From Pseudomonas sp. 8O (lineage in GTDB: Bacteria > Pseudomonadota > Gammaproteobacteria > Pseudomonadales > Pseudomonadaceae): a DNA stretch of 64,000 nucleotides. This document shows positions 28,977 to 38,544 of the stretch, one piece after another. How positions within the stretch are numbered: the stretch's first letter is position 1; the number at the start of each line of letters is the position of its first letter. Under the pieces are notes generated by a model. It was not told the DNA's origin, searched no databases, and worked only from the letters and a program-made list of their open reading frames with translations. The position numbers and the translations under genes are program-made. The stretch is taken from contig NZ_LR733263.1 of the NCBI RefSeq assembly GCF_902506495.1, positions 351,372 through 415,371 on the forward strand. The letters run 5' to 3'.

Positions 28977-29819
28977 ATGCGACTGGAAATCTTCCGCACC
29001 CTCTGGGGTTATCGCGGCAGTTGGCAGCAAGCGCTCGACGAAGCGCTCGGTGCCGGCTTCGACGGTATCGAAGCGCGCATCCCCGAGACCGCCGCGCAGC
29101 GCGCCATCAATGCCCGTCTGCTGCGCGAGCAGAACGTCCCCTATATCGCCACCCTGTTCACCTCCACGCCGGTTCTGCCGCGCCAGAGCGATAGCCCGCA
29201 GGTACACCTCGAAGACCTGCGCATGAAGCTCGACTGGGCCGCTGAGCTGAGCCCACGCCTGGTCAACGTACTGCCCGGCAATGATCGCTGGGCGCTGAGC
29301 GAACAGGTCGATTTCTTCGGTCGCGCCGCCGAACTGGCCTTGGCCTGCGGCCTTCACGTCTGTTTCGAAATTCATCGCGGCCGTTCCCTGTACAGCCCCT
29401 GGGTCACGCTGGACGTGATCCGTCAGGTCCCCGAACTGCGCTTCACCAGCGACATCAGCCACTGGCTGGTGACCTGCGAGCGCCTGCTCGACGACCCCGC
29501 CGACGACCTGTCCGCCTTCATCGAGCGGGTCGACCACATCCAGGCCCGCGTCGGCTATGACCAGGGCCCGCAGGTGCCGCACCCCGGCGCACCGGAGTAC
29601 GCCGAGGTGCTGGCCTTCCATCAACGCCACTGGGAGAGCATCTGGAGCAGCCAGGAGAAGCGCGGCCTGCAGATCACCACCCTGACGCCAGAATTCGGCC
29701 CGGACGGCTACCTGCACCACCTGCCCTTCACCGATGTGCCAGTGGCCGACCTGTGGCAGCTCAACCAGTGGATGGCGCGTTGCGAGCGCCAGCACTTCCA
29801 CCGTTTCACCAGTCGCTGA
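28977..29819 (+). CDS. Sugar-phosphate isomerase/epimerase-family (TIM-barrel) protein
   Basis: A 280-aa xylose-isomerase-like TIM-barrel protein. Family-typical segments are ALGAGFDGIEARIP near the N-terminus, VCFEIHRGRSLYSP in the middle (Glu, metal ligand), FTSDISHWLVT (Asp/His) and TLTPEFGPDGY (Glu) near the end, which together supply a divalent-metal site. Related enzymes isomerise or epimerise ketoses or cyclitols, or act as hydroxypyruvate-type isomerases. It opens an operon with an iron oxygenase, an ABC importer and a class II aldolase, so the substrate is probably a carbonyl compound made from the imported molecule. The exact reaction cannot be read from the sequence. Confidence 0.82.
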   Translation: MRLEIFRTLWGYRGSWQQALDEALGAGFDGIEARIPETAAQRAINARLLREQNVPYIATLFTSTPVLPRQSDSPQVHLEDLRMKLDWAAELSPRLVNVLPGNDRWALSEQVDFFGRAAELALACGLHVCFEIHRGRSLYSPWVTLDVIRQVPELRFTSDISHWLVTCERLLDDPADDLSAFIERVDHIQARVGYDQGPQVPHPGAPEYAEVLAFHQRHWESIWSSQEKRGLQITTLTPEFGPDGYLHHLPFTDVPVADLWQLNQWMARCERQHFHRFTSR

Positions 29820-29828
29820 GGAACCGTG

Positions 29829-30869
29829 ATGAACACCAACGCCAAGCATTTCACCGAAATCCCCGTGGTCGACATCGCTGGCCTGCTCAGCAGCGACCCG
29901 GCCACACGCCTGGCCGTGGCCGAAGAACTGGGCCGCGCCGCACGCGAGGTGGGCTTTCTCTACATCAGTGGTCACGGCATCGAGCAGCCCCTGGTCGACG
30001 GGCTGCACCACGCCGCCGAGGACTACTTCGCGCAATCGCTGGACGACAAGATGCGCCACTACATCGGCGCCTCGGCCAGCCACAAGGGCTTCGTGCCCGA
30101 GGGCGAGGAGCGCTACGGCGCCGGCAAGCCGGACCACAAGGAAGCCTTCGACATCGGCTTCGAAGTCCCCGCCGACAACCCGCTGGTGCTGGCCGGCACG
30201 CCGCTGCTGGGGCCCAACGACTGGCCCACTCTGCCTAATTTCAAGGAGGCAGTGCAGGCCTACTACGCGCGCATCTTCCAGCTCGGCCGCACGCTGTTCC
30301 GCGGCTTCGCCCTGGCTCTCGGCGTGCCGGAAAACACCTTCGACGAGATGGCCAACTTCCCGCCGTCGAAGCTGCGCCTGATCCACTACCCCTTCGACGG
30401 CGACGCCCAGGATGCACCCGGCATCGGCGCCCACACCGATTACGAGTGCTTCACCATCCTGCTCGCCGACCGTCCGGGGCTGGAGGTAATGAACGACCTC
30501 GGCCAGTGGATCGACGCCCCGCCGCGCGAAGGCACCTTCGTCGTCAACATCGGCGACATGCTCGAGGTGATGAGCGCCGGCACCTTCGTCGCCACTTCGC
30601 ACCGCGTGCGCAAGGTCAGCCAGGAGCGCTACTCCTTCCCATTCTTCTATGCCTGCGACTACCACACGCAGATCCGCCCGCTGCCGCAGTTCGAGGCCGC
30701 CGGCCAGCGCTACGAGGCCATCAGCATCGGCGAGCACATGTGGAGCCAGGCGCTGCAAACCTACCAATACCTGAAGAAGCGCGTCGAGGACGGCCAGTTG
30801 CAGCTGCCCGAACGCGCCCGCGCACCGTCCAGCTTCGGCCACCTGAAGCACCAGCCGAGCGCGCTGTGA
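29829..30869 (+). CDS. Isopenicillin-N-synthase-family Fe(II)/2-oxoglutarate oxygenase
   Basis: A 346-aa non-haem iron oxygenase. The 2-His-1-Asp facial triad is seen as HTDYECF (His-X-Asp) and, about 60 residues later, TSHRVRKVS (His). The 2-oxoglutarate anchor is the Arg/Ser pair in ERYSFPFF. The N-terminal IPVVDIAGL and [10 protein letters not shown] segments are typical of the family. Members hydroxylate, desaturate or cyclise small molecules; plant and bacterial relatives include arginine/homoarginine hydroxylases. I start at the ATG at 29829, preceded by GAGGA; a GTG three bases upstream is the alternative. It follows the isomerase after 9 bp and is clearly in the same operon. The natural substrate is not known. 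Confidence 0.87.
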   Translation: MNTNAKHFTEIPVVDIAGLLSSDPATRLAVAEELGRAAREVGFLYISGHGIEQPLVDGLHHAAEDYFAQSLDDKMRHYIGASASHKGFVPEGEERYGAGKPDHKEAFDIGFEVPADNPLVLAGTPLLGPNDWPTLPNFKEAVQAYYARIFQLGRTLFRGFALALGVPENTFDEMANFPPSKLRLIHYPFDGDAQDAPGIGAHTDYECFTILLADRPGLEVMNDLGQWIDAPPREGTFVVNIGDMLEVMSAGTFVATSHRVRKVSQERYSFPFFYACDYHTQIRPLPQFEAAGQRYEAISIGEHMWSQALQTYQYLKKRVEDGQLQLPERARAPSSFGHLKHQPSAL

Positions 30870-30911
30870 CTTTCCACGCTGCCAATACAAGCCCTGATCC
30901 GGAGATTAACA

Positions 30912-31718
30912 ATGACAACCCGTAAACCGCTGCGCACCACCACCCTGGCTCTGGCCTGCACCCTCGCCGGACTGTTCGCCACCGCCAACGCCGCCGAAAC
31001 GCCCAAGACTATTGCCAGCGGCGAGCTGAAGGTGGGCATGGAAATTACCTACCCACCGTTCGAATACTACGAAGGCGACAAGGTGAAAGGCTTCGACCCG
31101 GAAGTGTCGGCGGCTCTGGCCAAGCGTTTAGGGCTGAGCGCGAGCTTCAACGACATCACCTTTCCCAACCTGATCCTCGGCCTCGACGCCGGCCGCTTCG
31201 ACACCATCATTTCCGGCATGTACATCCTCCCCGAGCGCCTGGAGAAAGCCGACGCCATTCCCTACGCCAAGACCGGCGCAGCGATCATGGTGCGCAGTGA
31301 CGCCGAGAAGAAACCGGCCACCCCCGAAGAGCTGTGCGGCCTGACCGTCGGCCTGCAACAGGGCACTTCGTGGATTCCGGCACTGCAGAAGGTTTCCGAC
31401 GGCTACTGCAAGGAACAGGGCGCCGGCGCCATCACCATCAACCAGTACCCGACCACCTCGGAAACCTCCCAGGCGCTGCTCTCCGGCCATATCCAGGCGC
31501 ACCTGGAGATCGACGCCGCCTCGCTGCTGATCGTCGAAAAATCCCGGGGCCGCATCGCCATCAGCTCCAAGGGTTCGATCTACCCGCAGGTACTGGGCAT
31601 CTACGTGAAGAAGGGCAATACCCAACTGCTCGACGCCCTGAAAGCCGCGCTGGACGACTTCAAGGCCAGCGGCGAATACGCCGAACTGCTGAAGAAATAC
31701 AACCTGGAAGAAGCTTGA
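30912..31718 (+). CDS. ABC transporter periplasmic amino-acid-type binding protein
   Basis: A 268-aa type-3 solute-binding protein with a cleavable signal peptide (KPLRTTTLALACTLAGLFATANA, residues about 5-27, shown here in part). The mature part has the amino-acid/opine binding signature LKVGMEITYPPFEYYEGD and DVxLS-like GFDPEVSAALAKRLG, and DTIISGMYILPERLE. Arg and acidic residues typical of amino-acid ligand binding are present, but specificity cannot be called; guanidino compounds or amino acids are plausible given the neighbours. It is in the operon, 42 bp after the oxygenase, and is followed by a strong hairpin at 31726 that could keep its mRNA level above that of the transporter. Confidence 0.9.
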   Translation: MTTRKPLRTTTLALACTLAGLFATANAAETPKTIASGELKVGMEITYPPFEYYEGDKVKGFDPEVSAALAKRLGLSASFNDITFPNLILGLDAGRFDTIISGMYILPERLEKADAIPYAKTGAAIMVRSDAEKKPATPEELCGLTVGLQQGTSWIPALQKVSDGYCKEQGAGAITINQYPTTSETSQALLSGHIQAHLEIDAASLLIVEKSRGRIAISSKGSIYPQVLGIYVKKGNTQLLDALKAALDDFKASGEYAELLKKYNLEEA

Positions 31719-31725
31719 GGTAAGT

Positions 31726-31761
31726 CCGTGGGCGAGTCATATCGTCATGACTCGCCCACGG
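31726..31761 (+). promoter_or_regulatory. Stable intercistronic hairpin after the binding-protein gene
   Basis: Perfect 15-bp arms (31726-31740 and 31747-31761) enclose a 6-base loop (ATCGTC), with no U tract after it. Such hairpins often protect the 3' end of a binding-protein mRNA while letting transcription continue into the transporter gene. Confidence 0.75.
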
Positions 31762-31846
31762 CCGCTGCGTTGAATGACCGCTTCACCCCACAGGCCGATC
31801 CTTGATCCGGCCTGCCACTTTTCGGCTTGAGTCACAGGTGCCCCAT

Positions 31847-33357
<1,511 letters not shown>

Positions 33358-33361
<4 letters not shown>

Positions 33362-34080
33362 ACGATATCGCCACCCTGCGCCGCGACCTGGCTGCGGCCT
33401 ACCGCCTGGCTGCCCTGTTCGGCTGGGACGATACCCTCTACACGCACTTTTCCGTGCGTCTTCCGGGCGACGGCGAGCCGCGTTTTCTGATCAACCCCTT
33501 CGGCCTGTTCTTCGAGGAAATTCGCGCCAGCGACCTGATCGTGGTGGACATGCACGGCAAGGTGGTCGAGGGCAACGCCGACTACAACGTCGCCGGTTTC
33601 ACCATCCACAGCGCCGTGCACATGGCCCGCGACGACGCCCATTGCGTGATCCACACCCATACCCTGGCCGGCATGGCGGTGGCGGCGCAAGACGCCGGCC
33701 TGCTGCAGCTCAACCAGATCAGCACCGAGTTTCACCAGCGCCTGGGCTACCACGCCTACGAGGGCGTGGCACTGGATCTGGACGAACGTGCGCGCATCCA
33801 GGCCTCGCTGGGCGAAAACATTGCCCTGCTGCTGCGCCACCATGGCCTGCTCAGCGTCGGCGCCAGCGTGGCCGACGCCTTCTACGTCATGTATTACCTG
33901 AACCGCGCCTGCGAGATCCAGCTCGCCGCCACCGGCGGTGGCCAGCCCTGCAGCGAGATTCCGGCGCACCTGTCGCAGCATGCCTGCGAGCAACTACAGG
34001 GCGCGCAATGGCAGCGCCAACTGCTGTGGCAGGCCTGGCTGCGCAAGCTCGATCGCCTCGACCCCAGCTACCAACAGTAG
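33358..34080 (+). CDS. Class II aldolase/adducin-family protein
   Basis: A 240-aa class II aldolase/adducin fold. The zinc-site motif is [10 protein letters not shown] (His-X-His, residues about 99-108), with a further His in [10 protein letters not shown], the expected order for this family. The segment [16 protein letters not shown] is the common N-terminal signature. Members cleave or epimerise phosphorylated or unphosphorylated sugars and hydroxy-acids through metal enolates. The start overlaps the fused transporter's stop (ATGA), so translation is coupled. The stop codon TAG is the first part of a REP arm (34078). As the last gene of the operon it would perform the final C-C cleavage of the pathway, which is an inference. 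Confidence 0.88.
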
Positions 34081-34098
34081 GGTGCGCTGTGCGCACCT
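34078..34098. repeat. Single REP arm (GTAGGGTGCGC family) carrying a stop codon
   Basis: A lone TAGGGTGCGC...GTGCGCACC arm begins with the TAG that ends the aldolase gene. The same arrangement occurs at 43941. Confidence 0.85.
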
Positions 34099-34147
34099 GG
34101 ATCATTTGCGCCGCCAGTCAACGCAGCTGGCACGGGGCTTACAGCTT

Positions 34148-34177
34148 TACTTCAAACAATTCTGAAGTAAGTTTTTG
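34148..34177 (+). promoter_or_regulatory. Candidate LysR operator, gbuA copy (TTCA-N8-TGAA type)
   Basis: Perfect 8-bp arms TTACTTCA and TGAAGTAA (34147-34154, 34163-34170) flank AACAATTC, followed by GTTTTTG. The element ends 74 bp before the gbuA ATG, a usual place for LysR-dependent activation. It shares 21 of 30 positions, including the flanking TAAGT-TTTG, with the element at 28806-28835. Confidence 0.6.
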
Positions 34178-34250
34178 CCCCAGCCGATTTTTCCCAGCGC
34201 CTGGCCGGTCAAGACTCCGGCCACAACCAGAACGAGCCTGAGGCCCACCC

Positions 34251-35210
34251 ATGGACAAGACCTTCCACCAGCCCCTGGGCGGCAATGAAATGCCCCGCTT
34301 CGGCGGCATCGCCACCATGATGCGCCTGCCGCATATCCAGAGCCCCGAGGAAAAACGCCAGCTCGACGCCGCCTTCGTCGGCGTGCCGCTGGACATCGGC
34401 ACCTCGCTGCGCTCCGGCACCCGCTTCGGCCCGCGCGAGATCCGCGCCCAGTCGGTGATGATCCGCCCGTACAACATGGCCACCGGTGCCGCCCCCTTCG
34501 ACTCACTGAACGTGGCCGATATCGGCGACGTGGCGATCAACACCTTCAACCTGCTCGACGCCGTGCGCATCATCGAGGAGGCCTACGACGAGATCGTCGA
34601 ACTCGGCATCAAGCCGCTGACCCTGGGTGGCGACCACACCATCACCCTGCCGATCCTGCGTGCCCTGCACAAGAAGTACGGCAAGATCGGACTGGTGCAT
34701 ATCGACGCCCACGCCGACGTCAACGATCATATGTTCGGTGAGAAGATCGCCCACGGCACCACCTTCCGTCGCGCCCAGGAAGAAGGCCTGCTCGACAGCC
34801 AGCGTGTGGTGCAGATCGGCCTGCGCGCCCAGGGCTACACCGCCGAGGACTTCAACTGGAGCCGCAAGCAGGGCTTCCGTGTGGTGCAGGCCGAGGAGTG
34901 CTGGCACAAGTCGCTGGAGCCGCTGATGGCCGAAGTGCGCGAGAAGGTCGGCGGCGGCCCGGTGTACCTGTCGTTCGACATCGACGGCATCGACCCGGCC
35001 TGGGCGCCCGGCACCGGCACCCCGGAAATCGGCGGTCTGACCACCATCCAGGCCATCGAGATCATCCGTGGTTGCCAGGGTCTGGACCTGATCGGTGGCG
35101 ATCTGGTGGAGGTCTCGCCGCCCTACGACACCACCGGCAACACCTCGTTGCTCGGCGCCAACCTGCTGTACGAAATGCTCTGCGTGCTTCCGGGGGTTCA
35201 GCGTCGCTGA
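34251..35210 (+). CDS. gbuA: Guanidinobutyrase GbuA (ureohydrolase)
   Basis: A 319-aa arginase/agmatinase-family enzyme. The binuclear manganese site is seen in GGDHTITLP, DAHADVND and SFDIDGIDPAWAPG. The length, the N-terminal segment HQPLGGNEMPRFGGIATMM and the overall sequence match GbuA of P. aeruginosa, which hydrolyses 4-guanidinobutyrate to 4-aminobutyrate and urea, the last step of the arginine transaminase route. Agmatinase or guanidinopropionase activity cannot be fully excluded because these paralogues are close. It is preceded by a palindrome at 34148 and followed by a transporter-like gene and a ThDP decarboxylase that would make the guanidinobutyraldehyde precursor. Confidence 0.93.
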   Translation: MDKTFHQPLGGNEMPRFGGIATMMRLPHIQSPEEKRQLDAAFVGVPLDIGTSLRSGTRFGPREIRAQSVMIRPYNMATGAAPFDSLNVADIGDVAINTFNLLDAVRIIEEAYDEIVELGIKPLTLGGDHTITLPILRALHKKYGKIGLVHIDAHADVNDHMFGEKIAHGTTFRRAQEEGLLDSQRVVQIGLRAQGYTAEDFNWSRKQGFRVVQAEECWHKSLEPLMAEVREKVGGGPVYLSFDIDGIDPAWAPGTGTPEIGGLTTIQAIEIIRGCQGLDLIGGDLVEVSPPYDTTGNTSLLGANLLYEMLCVLPGVQRR

Positions 35211-35289
35211 CCGCCGGCTTTTACTGCTCCGCCCGGGCGCCCCGCGAGGCGCCCGGTACATCCCTACAACAACAAATCAGGGTGCCCAG

Positions 35290-36684
35290 ATGAATCGCGA
35301 AGAATCCATGCCGCTGCTGGATGACCAGCCGCCGGCCGATACCTCCTATAGCGTGCGTCAGTTACTGATCTTCCTGATCCCCTCGTTGCTCGGCGTACTG
35401 CTGTTTCTCACCCCCATCGTTTACGAAGAAAAGGTCACCATCGGCCTCGGCGTAATGGCTGACGCACTCAAGGCTGCCGTCAGCGATCAGTTGCCTGCCA
35501 TCGCCACGGGGCTGCTAATTGTCTCGGCAGTCCTGGGCCTGTTTGGCAGTCTGCTCAAGCCACGCTGGCTTACCGAGCGTCGCGCCCTTAACGACCTTTT
35601 CGTGTTGCCGCCGCTGTGGCTCGCCCTGCGCGTGCTCGGCGGGCTGTTCGCGGCCATGACGTTCTGGCAATTCGGTCCGGAATGGGTGTGGAACGCCAAT
35701 ACCGGCGGGGTGGTGCTGAAAGACCTGGCGCCGGTGTTGATCACCTTCTTCCTGGTCGCCGGCCTGATCCTGCCGCTGCTGACCGACTACGGCCTGATGG
35801 AGTTCTGCGGCACCCTGGTGCGCAATGTGTTCCGCAAGATCTTCGGCTTGCCCGGACGCTCGGCCATCGACGCCATCGCCAGCTGGCTCGGCTCCGGCAC
35901 CGTTGGCGTGCTGATCACCGCCCAGCAGTACCACAAGGGCTTCTACAGCGCGCGGGAAGCGGCAGTGATCGCCACCAACTTCTCCATCGCCTCGATCGCC
36001 TTCAGCCTGCTTATCACCAGCTTCATGAAGCTCGACCATCTGTTCGTGCCCTTCTACCTGACCGTGGTGGTCGCCGGTCTGGCCGCTGCCATCATCACAC
36101 CGCGTATTCCACCGCTGTCGTGGAAGAAGGACGAGTACGTCGCCGGGGTCGGCAAGCAGATCAAGGAAGATGTGCCGGCCGGTACCTCGCTGCTGCGCTG
36201 GGGTCTGTTGCAGGCGGTCCGGCGCGCCAACGCCAATCCCTCGCCGGGGCAGATGGTCAAGGTCGGCGTGCACAATGTGGTCGATATCTGGCTGGGTCTG
36301 CTGCCGCTGGTAATGGCTATTGGCACGGTATCGTTGGCCATCGCCGAGTTCACTCCGATCTTCAACTGGCTGTCCGCTCCCATCGTGCCGTTGCTCGAAC
36401 TGCTGCAACTGCCGGAAGCAGCCAAGGCAGCGCCAGCGATGTTGGTGGGCTTCGCCGACATGTTCCTGCCGGCAGTGCTGGGCAAAGGCATCGAGAGCGA
36501 GCTGACGCGTTTCGTGGTGGCCTGCGTGTCGCTGACCCAACTGATCTACATGTCCGAGGTCGGCGTGCTGATCATCAAGGCCAAGCTGCCGCTGAATCTG
36601 CTGGAGCTGTTCGTCATCTTCATCATCCGCACCCTGATCACCCTGCCGATCATCGCGCTGATGGCGCACTGGATCGTCGGCTAA
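35290..36684 (+). CDS. YjiH-family membrane protein (nucleoside-recognition/gate domain)
   Basis: A 464-aa polytopic protein with about ten membrane helices. The recognisable parts are the YjiH-type segments IPSLLGVLLFLTPIVYEEKVT at the N-terminus (residues about 31-50), GSGTVGVLITAQQYHKGFYS (gate/nucleoside-recognition-like) and ADMFLPAVLGKGIESELTRF. The function is unknown; a transport role is plausible. I start at ATG 35290 (MNREESMPLLDDQ), which has only a weak ribosome site; ATG 35308 is an alternative. It sits 79 bp after gbuA and 73 bp before the decarboxylase. That location suggests it imports or exports guanidinobutyrate or a related compound, as an inference from context. Confidence 0.83.
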   Translation: MNREESMPLLDDQPPADTSYSVRQLLIFLIPSLLGVLLFLTPIVYEEKVTIGLGVMADALKAAVSDQLPAIATGLLIVSAVLGLFGSLLKPRWLTERRALNDLFVLPPLWLALRVLGGLFAAMTFWQFGPEWVWNANTGGVVLKDLAPVLITFFLVAGLILPLLTDYGLMEFCGTLVRNVFRKIFGLPGRSAIDAIASWLGSGTVGVLITAQQYHKGFYSAREAAVIATNFSIASIAFSLLITSFMKLDHLFVPFYLTVVVAGLAAAIITPRIPPLSWKKDEYVAGVGKQIKEDVPAGTSLLRWGLLQAVRRANANPSPGQMVKVGVHNVVDIWLGLLPLVMAIGTVSLAIAEFTPIFNWLSAPIVPLLELLQLPEAAKAAPAMLVGFADMFLPAVLGKGIESELTRFVVACVSLTQLIYMSEVGVLIIKAKLPLNLLELFVIFIIRTLITLPIIALMAHWIVG

Positions 36685-36690
36685 TCCATT

Positions 36691-36730
36691 CCCTCCCCTC
36701 TCCCCCTGGGAGAGGGGCCGGGGGTGAGGG
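36691..36730. repeat. GC-rich stem element before the decarboxylase
   Basis: A 10-bp stem (CCCCTCTCCC at 36695 with GGGAGAGGGG at 36708) with a 3-base loop sits in a longer CCCTC...GAGGG palindrome. No U tract follows, so it is a repeat element or mRNA hairpin rather than a clear terminator. Confidence 0.7.
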
Positions 36731-36757
36731 TCTCCCGTCCCACACAGGATCCATGAC

Positions 36758-38359
36758 ATGACCACCTGCGGCGAATTTCTCGTCAAACAACTGGAAGCCT
36801 GGGGCGTCGACACCGTGTTCGGCATCCCCGGCGTGCACACCGTCGAGCTCTATCGTGGCCTGCCATCGAGCAGCATCCGCCACGTCACCCCGCGTCACGA
36901 ACAGGGCGCCGGTTTCATGGCCGACGGTTATGCGCGCGTCTCGGGCAAGCCGGGTGTGTGCTTCATCATCACCGGCCCGGGGATGACCAACATTCTCACC
37001 GCCATGGGCCAGGCCTACGCCGACTCGATCCCGATGCTGGTGATTTCCAGCGTCAACGAACGCGCGCGCCTGGGGCTCGGCAAGGGCTACCTGCACGAGC
37101 TGCCCAACCAGCGGGCGATGACCGCCGGGGTCAGCGCCTTCAGCCATACCCTGATGAGCGTCGAGGAACTGCCTGGCGTGCTGGCCCGCGCCTTCGCCGT
37201 ATTCGAAGGCGAGCGACCGCGCCCGGTGCATATCGAGCTGCCGCTGGACATCATCACTGCCGACGCCACGCACATGACCCTGGCGCCACGACCGACGGTG
37301 CGCCGCCCGGCGCCCAACCGCACGTTGATCCGAGAGGCCGCCGGCCTGCTCAGACAAGCCGAGCGCCCTCTTCTGCTGCTCGGTGGCGGTTGCGTATCCG
37401 CCGAGGCTGAAGCCCGCGCGTTGGCCGCTGCACTGGATGTGCCGACCGCGCTGACCATCAACGCCAAGGGCCTGCTGCAGCCGGGTCATCCGCTGCTGCT
37501 GGGCAGCAACCAGTCGCTGCGCCCCGTGCGCGATCTGGCGCTGGAGGCCGACGTGGTGCTGGCCATCGGCACCGAGCTGGGCGAGACCGACTACGACGTG
37601 GTGTTCGATGGCGACTTCCGCCTGCCCGGCCGACTGATCCGCATCGACATCGATGCCCAGCAACTGCAGCGCAACTTCACCCCACACCTGGCGATCCAGG
37701 GCGATGCGCGCGTGGCCATGCGCATGCTGCTGGCCGAGTTCGACCCGCGCGAAGCCAACGCGAACAGCCCCGGCGCCCGGCGTACCGCGGCCGTACAGGC
37801 GCGCCTTAACGAAGACTTCAGCGGCTGGGCACATTACCGCCAGCTGTTCGACTGCATCCTCGATGCCCTGCCCGACGCCCGCTTCGTCGGCGACTCGACG
37901 CAGACCGTGTACAGCGGCAACCATCTGGTCGAACTGGACGGCGCGCGGCGCTGGTTCAACGCTTCCACCGGCTACGGCACCCTCGGCTACGGCTTGCCGG
38001 CGGCCATCGGAGCCAAGCTGGCCGAGCCAGCGCGCCCGGTGATCAGCCTGATGGGTGACGGCGGCATCCAGTTCACCATTGCCGAGCTGGCCAGCGCCGT
38101 GGAAGCGCGAGTCGGCATCATCGTGCTGTTGTGGAACAACGCCGGCTATGGCGAGATCAAGCGCTATATGCAGCGCCGCGACATCGAGCCAATCGGCGTC
38201 GATATCTACACGCCGGATCTCATCGCCATCGCCCGTGGCTTTGGCTGCGCCGCCGAACGTGCGCGTGACCATGCGCATCTGACCGAGCTGCTGCGTAGCG
38301 CACCCGAAGATCGCCCTTTGATCATCGAGGTGCAGGAGGCAGCGCCCTTTCATCCCTGA
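36758..38359 (+). CDS. ThDP-dependent decarboxylase, 5-guanidino-2-oxopentanoate (2-ketoarginine) type
   Basis: A 533-aa thiamine-diphosphate enzyme of the acetolactate-synthase/indolepyruvate-decarboxylase superfamily. It shows the N-terminal ThDP glutamate in RHEQGAGFMADGYAR (residues about 45-60), a central nucleotide-fold domain and the C-terminal ThDP motif GDGGIQFT...LLWNN. Similar Pseudomonas proteins beside gbuA are annotated as 2-ketoarginine decarboxylases (AruI type), which give 4-guanidinobutyraldehyde and CO2. That matches gbuA upstream, with a separate aldehyde dehydrogenase expected elsewhere. Substrate preference is inferred from neighbours; acetolactate synthase is unlikely because no small subunit accompanies it. 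Confidence 0.85.
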   Translation: MTTCGEFLVKQLEAWGVDTVFGIPGVHTVELYRGLPSSSIRHVTPRHEQGAGFMADGYARVSGKPGVCFIITGPGMTNILTAMGQAYADSIPMLVISSVNERARLGLGKGYLHELPNQRAMTAGVSAFSHTLMSVEELPGVLARAFAVFEGERPRPVHIELPLDIITADATHMTLAPRPTVRRPAPNRTLIREAAGLLRQAERPLLLLGGGCVSAEAEARALAAALDVPTALTINAKGLLQPGHPLLLGSNQSLRPVRDLALEADVVLAIGTELGETDYDVVFDGDFRLPGRLIRIDIDAQQLQRNFTPHLAIQGDARVAMRMLLAEFDPREANANSPGARRTAAVQARLNEDFSGWAHYRQLFDCILDALPDARFVGDSTQTVYSGNHLVELDGARRWFNASTGYGTLGYGLPAAIGAKLAEPARPVISLMGDGGIQFTIAELASAVEARVGIIVLLWNNAGYGEIKRYMQRRDIEPIGVDIYTPDLIAIARGFGCAAERARDHAHLTELLRSAPEDRPLIIEVQEAAPFHP

Positions 38360-38367
38360 CTACATTG

Positions 38368-38466
38368 ATCGCGGCTAAAGCCCCTCCCACGGAAATCGAG
38401 GTCCCCTGTGGGAGGGGCTTTAGCCGCGACATCCCCGTTCCCCCCCCCGGATTGCATCCGGGCTAC
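38368..38466. repeat. REP-like palindromes (GTGGGAGGGGC family plus one GTAGCCCGG arm)
   Basis: 22-base arms (38368-38390 and 38408-38430) are near-perfect inverted copies of GTGGGAGGGGCTTTAGCC. A lone CCGGATTGCATCCGGGCTAC arm follows to about 38466. The first family recurs at 58998. Confidence 0.88.
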
Positions 38467-38544
38467 GGCCATAACCACAAGATCCAGCTGTATCGCTGAC
38501 TGCCGCCCACCCATACCAATAATCAAGCATCGGGGAGTCGTTCC

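Noticed and set aside
28578-30890. A 770-codon frame opposite the isomerase and oxygenase genes
   Set aside because: It spans two well supported genes and their promoter region, including REP elements; a shadow.
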